A stretch of DNA of 64,000 nucleotides, from contig NZ_VXLC01000003.1 of the NCBI RefSeq assembly GCF_008704205.1, positions 558,001 through 622,000 of the forward strand, read 5' to 3'. Shown here in pieces: positions 25,163 to 34,139 of this stretch. Under the pieces are notes generated by a model. The model had not been told where the DNA came from. It ran no database searches and saw nothing but the letters and a program-made list of their open reading frames with translations. The DNA comes from Nocardia colli (GTDB lineage Bacteria; Actinomycetota; Actinomycetes; Mycobacteriales; Mycobacteriaceae). Numbering within the stretch: the first letter of the stretch is position 1; each line of letters begins with the position of its first letter. The translations under genes were made by a program, and so were the position numbers.

Positions 25163-25801
25163 ATGCTGATCGCCGATTCGCGCGCGTCCCTGCTCGACGC
25201 GGGGGAGCGACTCATCGCCGAACGCGGAGTCGAGGTCCCGCTGCGGGAGATCGCCGCCGCCGCGGGTCACCGCAACAACTCCGCGGTGCACTACTACTTC
25301 GACTCCCGCCACGGCCTGATCGAAGCCATAGTCGACCGCCGGATGAACTGGCTCGAAGAACGCCGCATGCACCTACTCGCCACACACGAGGCCGACGGCA
25401 CCGCACACGAGATCAACACCCTGGTCACGATGCTCGCCGCACCGATCCTCGACCTCATCACCCAGGACGATGTCACCCACTACGGCCGCTTCCTGGAGGT
25501 CGTGCGCGCCCACCCCGTGGTCGCCGACCCACGCCGCCTCGCCGGCACCGACCGCGCCGCCGTCCGCATCATCGCCACCCGCCTCGCCACCGCCCTCCCA
25601 CAACTCACCCAACGCCGACGCCGCCAACGCCTCGAAACCATGGCCACAGTCATGTTCGCGCTCATCGCCGACTACGAACGCACCCTCGAAGCAGGCATCC
25701 GCAAACCCCACCCCGACGACGCCACCGAAATCACCGACATGATCGTCGCCATGTTGACCGTGCCCACCCCCGACACCAAGCCCACCAGCCGCCGCAGCTG
25801 A
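25163..25801 (+). CDS. TetR-family transcriptional regulator
   Basis: A 212-aa regulator. The N-terminal HTH (about 6-52) reads ASLLDAGERLIAERGVEVPL then REIAAAAGHRNNSAVHYYF, the standard TetR DNA-binding motif with the HYYF recognition segment; the C-terminal helical domain (about 60-200) binds ligand and dimerises. It is divergent from the VOC-FAD-LLM operon and is its likely repressor, with inducer probably a pathway substrate or CoA ester. The start at 25163 has a TACAGT box 6 nt upstream and no ribosome site, consistent with leaderless mRNA. Confidence 0.92.
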   Translation: MLIADSRASLLDAGERLIAERGVEVPLREIAAAAGHRNNSAVHYYFDSRHGLIEAIVDRRMNWLEERRMHLLATHEADGTAHEINTLVTMLAAPILDLITQDDVTHYGRFLEVVRAHPVVADPRRLAGTDRAAVRIIATRLATALPQLTQRRRRQRLETMATVMFALIADYERTLEAGIRKPHPDDATEITDMIVAMLTVPTPDTKPTSRRS

Positions 25802-25906
25802 GTCGCCGACACGTTTCGGCAGCCCGCGTTACAGCGGTGCCCGCCGGTCCAGGGATCTAGCGTGCCCGCTCGGCATTGCTAGATGTCTCCGAGCCAACCC
25901 CCGCCG

Positions 25907-25972
25907 CACACCTCTTGATTTCCCGCACACGTAATCGCATGCAATTCGGTATGCGAGAAATCAGGAGATGTG
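25907..25972. repeat. Long hairpin with 21-bp arms
   Basis: Arms 25907-25927 and 25952-25972 match at 18 of 21 positions; the three differences are C/T and could still pair as G-U in RNA. The loop is 24 nt. It starts about 105 bp after the tetR stop. It could be a terminator, an RNA element or a miniature mobile remnant. The rest of 25802-26629 shows no gene I can name; an open stretch ending at 26141 encodes FWERNRYQVYQG-like sequence of unknown origin. Confidence 0.6.
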
Positions 25973-26305
25973 CGGGAACGTCGGCTGCATCTGTCTGGCG
26001 CGGTGCATCGGAGCGAGTCGCCACACGCCGCCGTATCTGTCGCACGGCGGATGGCTTGAGCTCGGCGAGTTCTGGGAGCGCAACCGCTACCAGGTTTATC
26101 AGGGCGTGGCGGTGCCGAGTTGGCGGAACCAGGCGGCGTGAACGACCGGGAAGTCTCCGGTGGTGGCGATGTGTCAGGATCGCGTGCTCGATTCGGCGTG
26201 GACAACCGAGGCCGCTCGAGCAGTTGAGTGCGCAGGTTCGTATCGAGGTGGGTCGTTTTCGACCTCACGGTCGGCGGCCCGTTGGCGCGATAAGCGCATT
26301 TCCTA

Positions 26306-26506
26306 TGACGGACAACGGCGTGTCGATCGTGATGACGCGCGCTGGCGCACGATGCGACGGCACCATCTGCTGCCTGCTGCCTGCTGCCTGCTGCCTGCTG
26401 CCTGCTGCCTGCTGCCTGCTGCCTGCTGCCTGCTGGTGCGCACCGTGTCGTCTAGCTCATCTACTGTGACGGACAACTCCGTGGGGATCGTGATGACGCG
26501 TTGGCG
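26306..26506. repeat. 40-bp direct repeats flanking a 7-bp tandem array
   Basis: TGACGGACAAC followed by GATCGTGATGACGCG occurs at 26306-26347 and again at 26467-26506. Between them CTGCTGC repeats nine times perfectly (26367-26429) plus one variant CTGCTGG. The layout suggests a small duplicated or inserted cassette whose core has expanded by slippage. Confidence 0.85.
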
Positions 26507-26629
26507 TCCGTTCGATGCGCGCGAAGGCCGCAATCATTGCGCACCGCGGTCGGCCCATCCGCGCCATCTCGCCCACACGCAACAGCTCGGTTGTCCGGAG
26601 TGATGCCCCCGCTGGGATACGGTCGCTGG

Positions 26630-27016
26630 GTGGAACTACTAGGCATTCATCACGTGGCGATCATCGCGTCCGACTATGTGCGGTCGAAGCGGTTCTACAC
26701 CGAGACACTCGGCCTCGCTGTGATCGCCGAGCATTACCGGTCGGCCCGCCGCTCGTACAAGCTGGATCTGGCCATCCCGGGTGGCAGCCGGATCGAACTG
26801 TTCTCCTTCCCCGAACCTCCGGACCGGGCGAGCTGGCCGGAGGCGGCAGGGCTGCGGCATTTGGCGTTCGCGGTCCGCGACGTCGCCGCCACCCTCGACG
26901 AACTGGCCGCGAAGGGTGTCCGCACCGAGGAACTGCGCACCGACGAGGTCACCGGGAAACGCATGGCGTTCTTCTTCGACCCCGATGACCTGCCCCTGGA
27001 ACTCTACGAAGTCTGA
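26630..27016 (+). CDS. VOC-family glyoxalase-like protein (YaeR/SMU1112c type)
   Basis: A 128-aa single-module-pair VOC protein. LGIHHVAIIASDYVRSKRFYTETLGL carries the first metal His, ELFSFPEPP the Glu, LRHLAFAVRDVAATLDELAAKGV the second His, and FFFDPDDLPLELYEV the final Glu, so a complete metal site (2 His, 2 Glu) is possible. Length and motif order match the SMU1112c/YaeR group of unknown substrate. I prefer GTG 26630: TACGGT lies 6 nt upstream (leaderless pattern); ATG 26603 adds nine residues. The 3' end overlaps the converging DUF2470 gene by 13 bp. Confidence 0.88.
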   Translation: MELLGIHHVAIIASDYVRSKRFYTETLGLAVIAEHYRSARRSYKLDLAIPGGSRIELFSFPEPPDRASWPEAAGLRHLAFAVRDVAATLDELAAKGVRTEELRTDEVTGKRMAFFFDPDDLPLELYEV

Positions 27017-27813
27017 TTCATCCCGCGCGCCCGCCGCGCCAATTCGACTGTCGCGGCGCGCAACTCGTCGATCGCGCCGATCGGCTCCGCGTAACCGACC
27101 CGGGTCCGCGCCACCCCGCGCGGGGTCACTACCCGCAGGTCCAGCCCGTACCGGTCCGCGCGCTCGCAGCTCGCCTCGGTCGCGTCCGGATACCCGCCCA
27201 ACCCCTGCGCCATCGCCAGCAACGCCGGCGCGTGATCGTCGTTGAGGTGCACGATCGCACCCGCCGCGACCGGCACGATCGGATCCGGCGCTACCGCGGC
27301 GTACTGCTCCGCGGTCGCCGAATCCATCCGCCCGTACCCGCCGACCCACCGAACCCGGCGCACCCGCAGCACCCACACCGAGAAATCGCTGTAGTCGATA
27401 TAGAACTTCGCCGCCGGCACCGCCGCGAGATGTGCCTCCCGCGCCGCGTCGACCTCCGCGCCCACCGGCCGCTCCACCACCCCGGCCAGTGTGATCCTCG
27501 TCCCCGCCAGCGGATCCGCGGGCGCGTCCGGCGCGACGATCGCGAGACTGGCCCGCTGATCGCCGGCCAGGTTACGACCGTGCTCGGCCATCCGCGACAC
27601 GCACAGCACCGGCTGCCCGTCCAGCAACCCGTACGTCACCAGCGACGCCCACGGCGTCCCGTCCTCGCTCAAACTCGCCAGCGTCGCCGTATTCGTCGCG
27701 GCGGCAACGGTTCTCGCCTCCTCGGCGGCCGACGGGCGGGCCGGATTCGCCACCGGCGCGGTCGGCTGCGGGATGGAGGGAGCGTCGCCGGGGTCACCGT
27801 GGTCGAGGGTCAT
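27004..27813 (-). CDS. DUF2470/pyridoxamine-oxidase-like protein (HugZ type)
   Basis: A 269-aa protein with an FMN-binding split-barrel domain (about 30-165; ATLASLSEDGTPWASLVTYG, LCVSRMAEHGRNL and WVLRVRRVRWVGGYGRM) and a C-terminal DUF2470 domain (about 185-260; IVHLNDDHAPALLAMAQGLGG). This pairing occurs in HugZ-like haem-utilisation proteins and related haem-binding proteins. The conserved His in LNDDHAPALL suits haem contact. A role in haem handling is inferred from family. The ATG at 27813 has GGAGA upstream. Its end overlaps the VOC gene on the other strand. Confidence 0.88.
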   Translation of the reverse strand: MTLDHGDPGDAPSIPQPTAPVANPARPSAAEEARTVAAATNTATLASLSEDGTPWASLVTYGLLDGQPVLCVSRMAEHGRNLAGDQRASLAIVAPDAPADPLAGTRITLAGVVERPVGAEVDAAREAHLAAVPAAKFYIDYSDFSVWVLRVRRVRWVGGYGRMDSATAEQYAAVAPDPIVPVAAGAIVHLNDDHAPALLAMAQGLGGYPDATEASCERADRYGLDLRVVTPRGVARTRVGYAEPIGAIDELRAATVELARRARGMNQTS

Positions 27814-27939
27814 GCCGTCTATCTTCTCCTGCCCCACCGACAAGTCGCCAGCGGCCCATTCCCCGGCTCGGCATGCGTAGTGCGGCCAATGGATCGGATT
27901 GACCGCGCGGATCGCGCCCGGATAGACCAGACTTGCCGA

Positions 27940-29031
27940 GTGACCCGATACGCATTCGACGCCGACCACAACGTGATCGTCGCCATCTGGGCGACCGGAC
28001 GCGGTGACCTCGCCCAGGCGGTGGCCACCCTGCCCCGGACGGTAACCCATGATCAGGCAACAAATCTGGCGTCGAACCTGACCACGCTGTCGCGGTTCCA
28101 CTGGCGCACCTACACCCATCCGGCCAGCGCGGCCGGCGACCCCGACATCCCCAACAGCGAAGCATGGCGCCGCGCCGAAGAACGCCGCAACTTCAAAGAG
28201 GTCGAGGCCGGCATCCGCAGCCCCAACCTGCCCTCCGAAGAAGGACTCGTCGTCTCCTACAGCGGCGTCGTCGAATCCGCGCACCGCGTCGGCCGCACCC
28301 TCTACGACATCGACGACCTCACCCTGCGCGACACCATCGCCGCCGAGGTCAGCAACGAACAGGCCGCCATCGAATCCGCCGAGCGCGGCGACCTATCCGG
28401 ACGCGCCCGCCAAGCCGTCGAAATGTCGCGCCCCGACGTCTCCCCGGCCCAGGTGCAGGCCGCCGACGACCTCTTACGCGCCGATCCGCTCGGCTCCATC
28501 GAACTGTTCACCGAACTCGACCCCGCCTCGGCCTCCGTCGCCGCCGCGCACTGGCTGCTCGCCGCCGCCGAAGTAGCCGGCGAAATGGCCGGCGTGCCCT
28601 GCACCGACGTGGTCGTGGAAGCAGACGACATCGAAGCCCTCCAAGTCGAAACCCCCACCCTGGTCCTGGAACGCCTGGACGCGGGGGAGAGCCCGACCGA
28701 GGTCGTCGTCGACCTGATCGCCGAAGCCATGGCCGTGCACGAAGGCCGCGTCCCCGCCCCGTGGGCGGTAGTCGGCCGCGTCGCCGAAATCGAAGAGCAA
28801 GCGCGCAAATTCGAGGTCGACGCCGACACCCGCGAAGCCATGCTGGCCGGCTTCCGCATCAGCCGCCTCGACCCCTCCCGCCCCGCCCTCGACCTCCTCG
28901 AAGACCTCCTCGACGGCATCCGCGGCTGCCTCCTCCTCTACGCAGCCCACACCGACGACCCCGACGTGGAAACCCTCTTCACCGCCGACGTCCGCCTGGA
29001 AGCCGACGCCGACCCCGAACACCTCCTCTGA
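27940..29031 (+). CDS. Uncharacterised acidic protein, 363 aa
   Basis: I do not recognise the family. It is a soluble, acidic, largely helical protein with no signal peptide or membrane segment. The first 40 residues (RYAFDADHNVIVAIWATGRGDLAQAVATLP) form a beta-hairpin-like start; the C-terminal two-thirds is Ala/Asp/Glu-rich with repeated helix patterns such as SIELFTELDPASASVAAAHWLLAAAEVAGEM. Strong GC3 bias over the full length supports translation. GTG 27940 is preferred: CAGACT, a weak -10, ends 6 nt before it. It is divergent from the DUF2470 gene and ends at a gap full of 54-bp palindromes. Confidence 0.7.
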   Translation: MTRYAFDADHNVIVAIWATGRGDLAQAVATLPRTVTHDQATNLASNLTTLSRFHWRTYTHPASAAGDPDIPNSEAWRRAEERRNFKEVEAGIRSPNLPSEEGLVVSYSGVVESAHRVGRTLYDIDDLTLRDTIAAEVSNEQAAIESAERGDLSGRARQAVEMSRPDVSPAQVQAADDLLRADPLGSIELFTELDPASASVAAAHWLLAAAEVAGEMAGVPCTDVVVEADDIEALQVETPTLVLERLDAGESPTEVVVDLIAEAMAVHEGRVPAPWAVVGRVAEIEEQARKFEVDADTREAMLAGFRISRLDPSRPALDLLEDLLDGIRGCLLLYAAHTDDPDVETLFTADVRLEADADPEHLL

Positions 29032-29184
29032 ACCCGCCGTACCGAGCCCCGGCCTGGCCTCGCACCTCGAGGCCGGGCCGTCCGTATCTATCGGCCCGGT
29101 ACACGCGTCTGACCACCGAACTCCGCATCGCCAGCTACGCAGGTGCGAACAAAACGTCGTGCGCGACACCTTCGAGCCCCCATC

Positions 29185-29565
29185 GAACGGGGCATCACTG
29201 CGCCGAAACCCCGCCAAAGAGCGCACAGATGTCCCCTTGGACGGTCTGTCCAGATACGAACGGGACGTAGCTGCGGCGACACGCGAGTGATGGCTCGGTC
29301 ATGTCCCATTCGTGCATGAACGATCGCCTGCGTGGCGGGTGGCGGCAGAGCGCGAGAGGTCTCGCCGGGTTGTGCCACTCGCGGAATCGATCGGGGCGGC
29401 TCGGGCGATACGTAGTGGGGGACATGTTGGACCGCCACCGACCGGGACATGGCTGCGCCGAACCGGGCCTATGAGCTCAGCGATGTCCCGTCAGACAGTC
29501 GGTCAGGACTTGAACGGGACATGGGTGTGGCGACACGCGGGAAAGCCCGTCGCTACGTCCCGTTC
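29185..29565. repeat. Four copies of the 54-bp dispersed palindromic element (D1-D4)
   Basis: Copies at 29185-29239, 29258-29311, 29440-29493 and 29512-29565. D4 has perfect arms GAACGGGAC and GTCCCGTTC; D2 has one mismatch. The interiors share TGCGGCGACACGCGAG-like sequence. They occupy the 800-bp gap (29032-29830) between converging genes, where no gene is visible. Confidence 0.88.
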
Positions 29566-29830
29566 GACGAAGGCCTGGCGCAGAGATTCGCCGGCGGCTG
29601 ATCATGGGACAGCGACCGACTGTTGGCGGCCGCCTATGAGTGGGGCCTGCACGTCCAATGGTGCTGGGCTGTGCGGTCGTTTCAGGACTGATGATTGGCT
29701 CAGCTTTGATCGGTGTTGGACGCCGATGGCTGACAGCGGCACGGCTTCTGATTTCCCGCATGCAGACTTGCCGCGATGACACGCGTGCGGATGTCAAAAG
29801 GCGTGCGGCGGAGCGGTGATTACGAGGGAG

Positions 29831-31078
29831 CTACTTGGCTGCCTGGTCGGTGACGGGGTCGGTGCTCAGCCACTTGAGCAGACCTTCGTAGACGGCGTGG
29901 TGGTTGAGGAGGGTGAAGTGGTTGGCGGCGGGGATGTGCAGGCCGTTAGAGTCGTCGAAACCTATGCGGCGGGCGCGGTTTCGGCCTGCGGCGCTGGGGG
30001 TGAGGACCAGGCCGTCACCGATGATGCGGCCGAGGGGGTGGCGGGGGCTGCGGGTTATGCAGGCGGTGACGAAGTAATGGTCGGCGCCGGGGAGGAGGGG
30101 GACCTCGCGGATCGCTCTGCGGGTCAACGCATCTGTGTCGGAGCCGCTCCAGTCCTCGTCTACCAGGGAGCCTTGTCGCAAGTCGCGGATTCCGGCGCTG
30201 CGGCGGCGCAGTAGACGGCCGAACGGGCGGGTCTCGGGGACTCGGACCAGCGCGGCGGACGCGTAATGGACGAGTTGCTCGAGCGGCGCGCCGAGATGCG
30301 GCGAACCGAGACAGACAACATGGCGAACCTTGCGCACCCACGCCCGCCCGGACTCGCTCGCGTCGAAACACGCACCACGAGCGATCAACCCGCCCATCGA
30401 ATGACCGACCAACGACAGCTGCTCGATCTCGACCGGCCAATGCTCGACCAACCGCTCCAGCAACTCACTCAACTGACGAGCGTTCTCGGAAATGTGCAGA
30501 CCGCTGTTGTACCGAATCTGCAAGGTGCTGTAGCCGAGATCCTGCTCGAGCCCTTCGGCATACGTCGTCCGCCCGCCCAGCCGCCACGCGTGCTCCGTCT
30601 CGACCAGCCCGTGCAGAAAGACCACCACTCGCCGGCTCGGTTGCGCGACATAGTCTCCGATCTGCTCGGGCGGCACCGGATCCCCGTCCACGCGCAACGT
30701 CATCGGCCCGGCGAGGATGGGACGCGCATCCTCGAGATCGTCCCCGATCAAACCCTGCAACGCGCCGAGGAACCCTGCCCCGAAGACCGTCCGCGACGGC
30801 GCCTCAACGCCAGGCAGGTCCGCCGTGCGCTCGGCCAACCGCCCCGCCGCAACGGCTGTCCCGCTCACGATCCGATAGACGCTGTCGGCGATCGCGTCGT
30901 GCACGACCTCGACCGGCACCGCCGCTGGGCCGACTCCGAGCCGCACCGCCGCGAACACCCGTCCGGCGATCGCGCGGTGCACGGACGCGATCCCGTCCAC
31001 CGCCCCGCCGAGCTCGTCGCCCGCCAACCGCGCGAGGGCCCGGACCTCGGCCTGTCGCTGGTGCGTCTGCTCAGTCAT
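29831..31078 (-). CDS. Alpha/beta-fold lipase-like hydrolase
   Basis: A 415-aa protein. An N-terminal helical part (about 1-140) has hydrophobic stretches but no clear signal peptide. The hydrolase domain starts at RRVVVFLHGLVETEHAW (oxyanion loop HGL), has the nucleophile elbow VGHSMGGLIARG, CLGSPHLGAPLEQL after it, and a late NHFTLLNHHAVYEGLLKWL segment with the likely catalytic His. This matches PGAP1/lipase-like esterases acting on lipids or esters at the membrane. TACACT lies 6 nt before the ATG at 31078 and is inside a 24-bp dyad, so the mRNA is probably leaderless and repressed. The gene converges on the unknown 363-aa gene. Confidence 0.82.
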   Translation of the reverse strand: MTEQTHQRQAEVRALARLAGDELGGAVDGIASVHRAIAGRVFAAVRLGVGPAAVPVEVVHDAIADSVYRIVSGTAVAAGRLAERTADLPGVEAPSRTVFGAGFLGALQGLIGDDLEDARPILAGPMTLRVDGDPVPPEQIGDYVAQPSRRVVVFLHGLVETEHAWRLGGRTTYAEGLEQDLGYSTLQIRYNSGLHISENARQLSELLERLVEHWPVEIEQLSLVGHSMGGLIARGACFDASESGRAWVRKVRHVVCLGSPHLGAPLEQLVHYASAALVRVPETRPFGRLLRRRSAGIRDLRQGSLVDEDWSGSDTDALTRRAIREVPLLPGADHYFVTACITRSPRHPLGRIIGDGLVLTPSAAGRNRARRIGFDDSNGLHIPAANHFTLLNHHAVYEGLLKWLSTDPVTDQAAK

Positions 31079-31081
31079 AGG

Positions 31082-31105
31082 TTCAGTGTACAAGCGTGCA
31101 CTGAA
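31082..31105 (-). promoter_or_regulatory. 24-bp dyad over the lipase-like gene promoter
   Basis: TTCAGTGTAC (31082-31091) and GTGCACTGAA (31096-31105) match at 9 of 10 positions around a 4-nt centre. The minus-strand -10 hexamer TACACT (31085-31090) lies within it, so a bound repressor would block transcription. The dyad size suits a TetR-type repressor, not identified here. Confidence 0.55.
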
Positions 31106-31189
31106 ACCGTCTCGTCAACCGTAGACTGCCGCGTCTGCGCTGGTAGTCCACCGGATCTGAGCTTCGATGCAATCCGCCGGGGCACTCCG

Positions 31190-31312
31190 AATGGGCTGAC
31201 CCGAGACGGCATCCTCGACAACGTCACCCTCTACTGGCTGACGAACACGGCGGTCTCGCGTCTCTACTCGGAGAACAAGCCGCCGTTCCTGACGGTCAAG
31301 GGCGTCTCGATA
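31190..31312 (+). pseudogene. Relic of an epoxide hydrolase gene
   Basis: The plus frame reads NGLTRDGILDNVTLYWL then TNTAVSRLYSENKPPFLT and VKGVS. This is the late segment of epoxide hydrolases; the intact gene at 34308-35471 has the equivalent LTRDELLDNLMLYWLPGTGA and ARLYWES. The rest of the gene is missing and the strand is opposite. No functional protein is expected. Confidence 0.7.
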
Positions 31313-31415
31313 AACCCGGGCAGGAGCCCAGCGGCGCGACGTCCCACCGCCGAAACCGCGCAGACCGCTGTGATTGAACAGACCGTCCTCCTCGGTCGAA
31401 CTCGGAATACCGATC

Positions 31416-32423
31416 TCAGGAAGGCTGCGGCACCCGGGTCACTCCGACAGCGGGCTCGACAAGACTGCCCAGATACAACACCCCGTCCTGCTCCACTACG
31501 CCGGTCACCATCGCGAAGTTCGTCCCCTCGGTCTGCAAGTCGTGCACGACGTTGCCCGCGAAGTCCACGCCCATCACCCAGACCGTCCGCGCCGGCTTCG
31601 GACGCATCCACTCGGGAAGCGCCCACACCACGCGACGCAGAATGCCAGGCAGCGGAAGAAGCCGGTCCAGCAACGGGTTTCGAGACGTCGGCAAGGTGAT
31701 CCAGACGAGACCGTCGCTGCCCAGACTCATGTTGTCCGGGAAGCCGGGAAGGTTCTCGATGAGGTAATCATGGGTGCCTGCCTTCGGCCCCGAAAGCCAA
31801 TACCGCGCAACCCGATAGCCGCCGGTCTCGGCGACGACCACGCACGAGCGGTCCGGGGCAAGCACCACTCCGTTCGCGAAAACCAGTCCGTCGAGCAAAG
31901 TTTCGACCGTGCCGGACGGATCGCGACGGAACAGCCGGCCGGTCCTGGAATGCTCGAGTAGGTCGCCCATGTACTCGGCCAGCGAGTAGCGGCTCGACGA
32001 GGACGAGAAGTAGATGGTCCCGTCGACATCGCGAACGACGTTGCTGGCGAACGGAATCGGCTCACCGTCGAGTTCGCCGACCAGTACCTCCAGTGTCCCG
32101 TCCGGATTCAATTGCAGTAGTCCGCGTTCGAAATCGCAGATCAAGATGGTGCCGTCCGGATCGGCGTGCAAGCCCAGCGGACGTCCGCCGGTATTCACCA
32201 GCTCACGCACGTCACCGCTGGACGGATCGATGCTCAGAACCGATCCATCGGCGACGCCGGCAACCAGCCGTCCGTCCGGCCCGAGCACGACATCCTCGGG
32301 GCCCACGCCGGGCAGCTCGAGCCGGGTGAGGGCGGGAAGTGCTGGCGTACTGCGGGTTTGGCGTGACCGCGGGGGAGCGGGCGGTGGTGTCCAGCGCTGC
32401 GGATTCATTGTCGTTGTGGGCAC
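31416..32423 (-). CDS. SMP-30/strictosidine-synthase-like beta-propeller protein
   Basis: A 335-aa six-bladed propeller protein. Blade-like repeats include PEDVVLGPDGRLVAGVADG, GRPLGLHADPDGTILICDF, VRDVDGTIYFSSSSS, NGVVLAPDRSCVVVAETGGYR, and FPDNMSLGSDGLVWITL. The RVARYWLSGPKAG segment and YSLAEYMGDLLEHSRTGRL are typical of the strictosidine synthase-like branch, whose bacterial members are usually lactonases or esterases. There is no signal peptide. The GTG at 32423 has TACGCT 5 nt upstream; ATG 32408 is an alternative. Confidence 0.87.
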   Translation of the reverse strand: MPTTTMNPQRWTPPPAPPRSRQTRSTPALPALTRLELPGVGPEDVVLGPDGRLVAGVADGSVLSIDPSSGDVRELVNTGGRPLGLHADPDGTILICDFERGLLQLNPDGTLEVLVGELDGEPIPFASNVVRDVDGTIYFSSSSSRYSLAEYMGDLLEHSRTGRLFRRDPSGTVETLLDGLVFANGVVLAPDRSCVVVAETGGYRVARYWLSGPKAGTHDYLIENLPGFPDNMSLGSDGLVWITLPTSRNPLLDRLLPLPGILRRVVWALPEWMRPKPARTVWVMGVDFAGNVVHDLQTEGTNFAMVTGVVEQDGVLYLGSLVEPAVGVTRVPQPS

Positions 32424-32613
32424 GACTCAGCGTAGCGCCGGGTCAGTGGACGTCTCGGCGCAACGGCGGGGTAGGGGAGTCATGGGCGTTGGGAGGGCTG
32501 GTGGACAGGGCGGGGATCGGTGGTATTGCGTGGAGGAGTTGACGATGGGGGCTCTCGATGGAAAAGCGCAGACCGAGGCTGGGGTCGAGCGGGAGACTCA
32601 GTACTAGCAAACG

Positions 32614-32724
32614 AAACATTGTCTTACGTAGATATGCGCATCTAACCATGTGATCTCCGTCCATCGTAATCTCACCAAACCTTGTGGTCACGACTAGAGA
32701 TCGCATAGACGAGGGGAGGGGTGC
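32614..32724. repeat. AT-rich 111-bp element, copy 1
   Basis: It shares AAACATTGT, TAC-TAGA, TGCG-AT-TA, GTCCATCG, CAAAC and GGGAGGGGT blocks in the same order with 34140-34252. AT content is well above the surroundings. Blocks like TAGAT and ATCTA around 32630 form short dyads. No gene is visible elsewhere in 32424-33153. Confidence 0.65.
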
Positions 32725-33153
32725 AATCTCGTCGAGTATTGACTCGGCCATGCCAACCCCTGTCGCAGGTGGTTCAGGTTCGGCCTGGGCGAGCTGTCGA
32801 CGGCGGCGCGGAATGGTCCAGGCGACGCCGACATGGGCGGTCTGTGCTCCGCATGTCCTCCCATGCGAGGGGCGGGACGCCTCGCCGACACGGCGCTGAC
32901 CGCCGTCCGAACCCTGGCAATGTCGCGAAAACGCGCCTCAACCGGCAAGATGCCGCCGCCGCGAGCTAGGCCTGTACGGGCACTCCCACTGCTCGACGAG
33001 ACTGTCGGTCGCCGACCACGCGCCGTGGCCGGATCGCTCTCTATTGGCTCCCGGGGAACCGCAACGAGAAGGGCCCTTGAAGCCAATGCGTATCCCGAGA
33101 GCCGGTGCAGCTCCCGAGATGCGCGTGGGAAGGAGTGTGGGACGCCAGCACAC

Positions 33154-33870
33154 TTACGGCTGATGCGTGATCGAGTACCACAGCACCGCGAGCGTGCCGA
33201 GGACGAACAGTGGCGACAGGACCCACGTTTCGAGCTTGTTCCCGGTGCGGTCGATGATCGGCACCCGGGTGCGGAGCTTGAACGGCCAGAAGAGCCGGCA
33301 GCCGCGGTCAGTGAGGCAGTCGCCGACCAGGTGCACGAGGGCGCCGAGGCCGACGGAGAAGGGCAGCCAGACGGGCTTGTCCGAGATCCAGTGGTCCATG
33401 GCGAAGGTTCCCGCGACGGCGAGGACCACGATGGTGCCCCACGCCTCGATGCCGTCACCCGGCGGGCACAGGTGAAGCGCGCGTACAGCGAGCGCCAAGA
33501 GGAAGAAGACGAGCCCGAGGGTGAACCAGCGTCCGATCCAATGCTCACCCGCCCACGTGCCGTAGGAGACGGCGGCGACGAAGGCGAAGGAATGGGTGGC
33601 GTGGCGGTGCCCGCCGGAGATCCACGAGATCAGCTTGCAGAGGTAGTACGAGACCGGACCGAGCACATGCGCGATCGTTCCTTCCGGATGGTCGGCGTCC
33701 GGCAACAACGCCGCACCGGCCGTCAGGAATGTTCCGAGCAGCAGATCGACGGGGCCGAGATGTCCTGATACACCTTGGATTGTCGGGTAGGTCAAGATCG
33801 CGACGGGCAGCGCCGCTGCTGCCCCCGACCAGGCCAAAGCGCCACTGGTCGCATGAGAATGTCCTAGCAC
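33154..33870 (-). CDS. YdjM-like membrane-bound metal-dependent hydrolase
   Basis: A 238-aa integral membrane protein. Conserved metal-binding motifs are GHSHATSGA at the N-terminus, LLPDADHPEG, GGHRHATHSFAF and HLVGDCLTDRGCRLFWPF; these are the signature of the YdjM (LexA-binding inner-membrane hydrolase) family. About five hydrophobic helices surround them. The reaction is not known. GTG 33870 is the only good start; TAACCT lies 7 nt upstream, the leaderless pattern. Confidence 0.88.
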   Translation of the reverse strand: MLGHSHATSGALAWSGAAAALPVAILTYPTIQGVSGHLGPVDLLLGTFLTAGAALLPDADHPEGTIAHVLGPVSYYLCKLISWISGGHRHATHSFAFVAAVSYGTWAGEHWIGRWFTLGLVFFLLALAVRALHLCPPGDGIEAWGTIVVLAVAGTFAMDHWISDKPVWLPFSVGLGALVHLVGDCLTDRGCRLFWPFKLRTRVPIIDRTGNKLETWVLSPLFVLGTLAVLWYSITHQP

Positions 33871-34139
33871 CGGTTGAAGGTTAGTTCACCGCAGCGTCGT
33901 TCAGCGAATGCGTGTTCAGTGATCTTGTGCGGCGGGCGAATTGGGGGATAGGCAATCCGTGGCGATCGGGATCGGCTGCGGCACAGAAGCAGTGGACACT
34001 GCCGGCGAGGGTAGGGGAGTGTGCTGAGTGGATTGTGTAAGGTGCGTTGATATCTGGCGGGGGAGTATGGGCCGATTGCCGCACGGAAGAGCCGTCGTCC
34101 ATCGAGGGAGCGGGTCTCCTCGTTGACGGATGAAGTAAG

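Noticed and set aside
30266..31699. A 477-aa plus-strand frame opposite the lipase-like gene
   Set aside because: It is mostly the antisense of the lipase-like gene with Arg/Pro-rich composition; only the epoxide-hydrolase-like segment at 31190-31312 resembles a protein.
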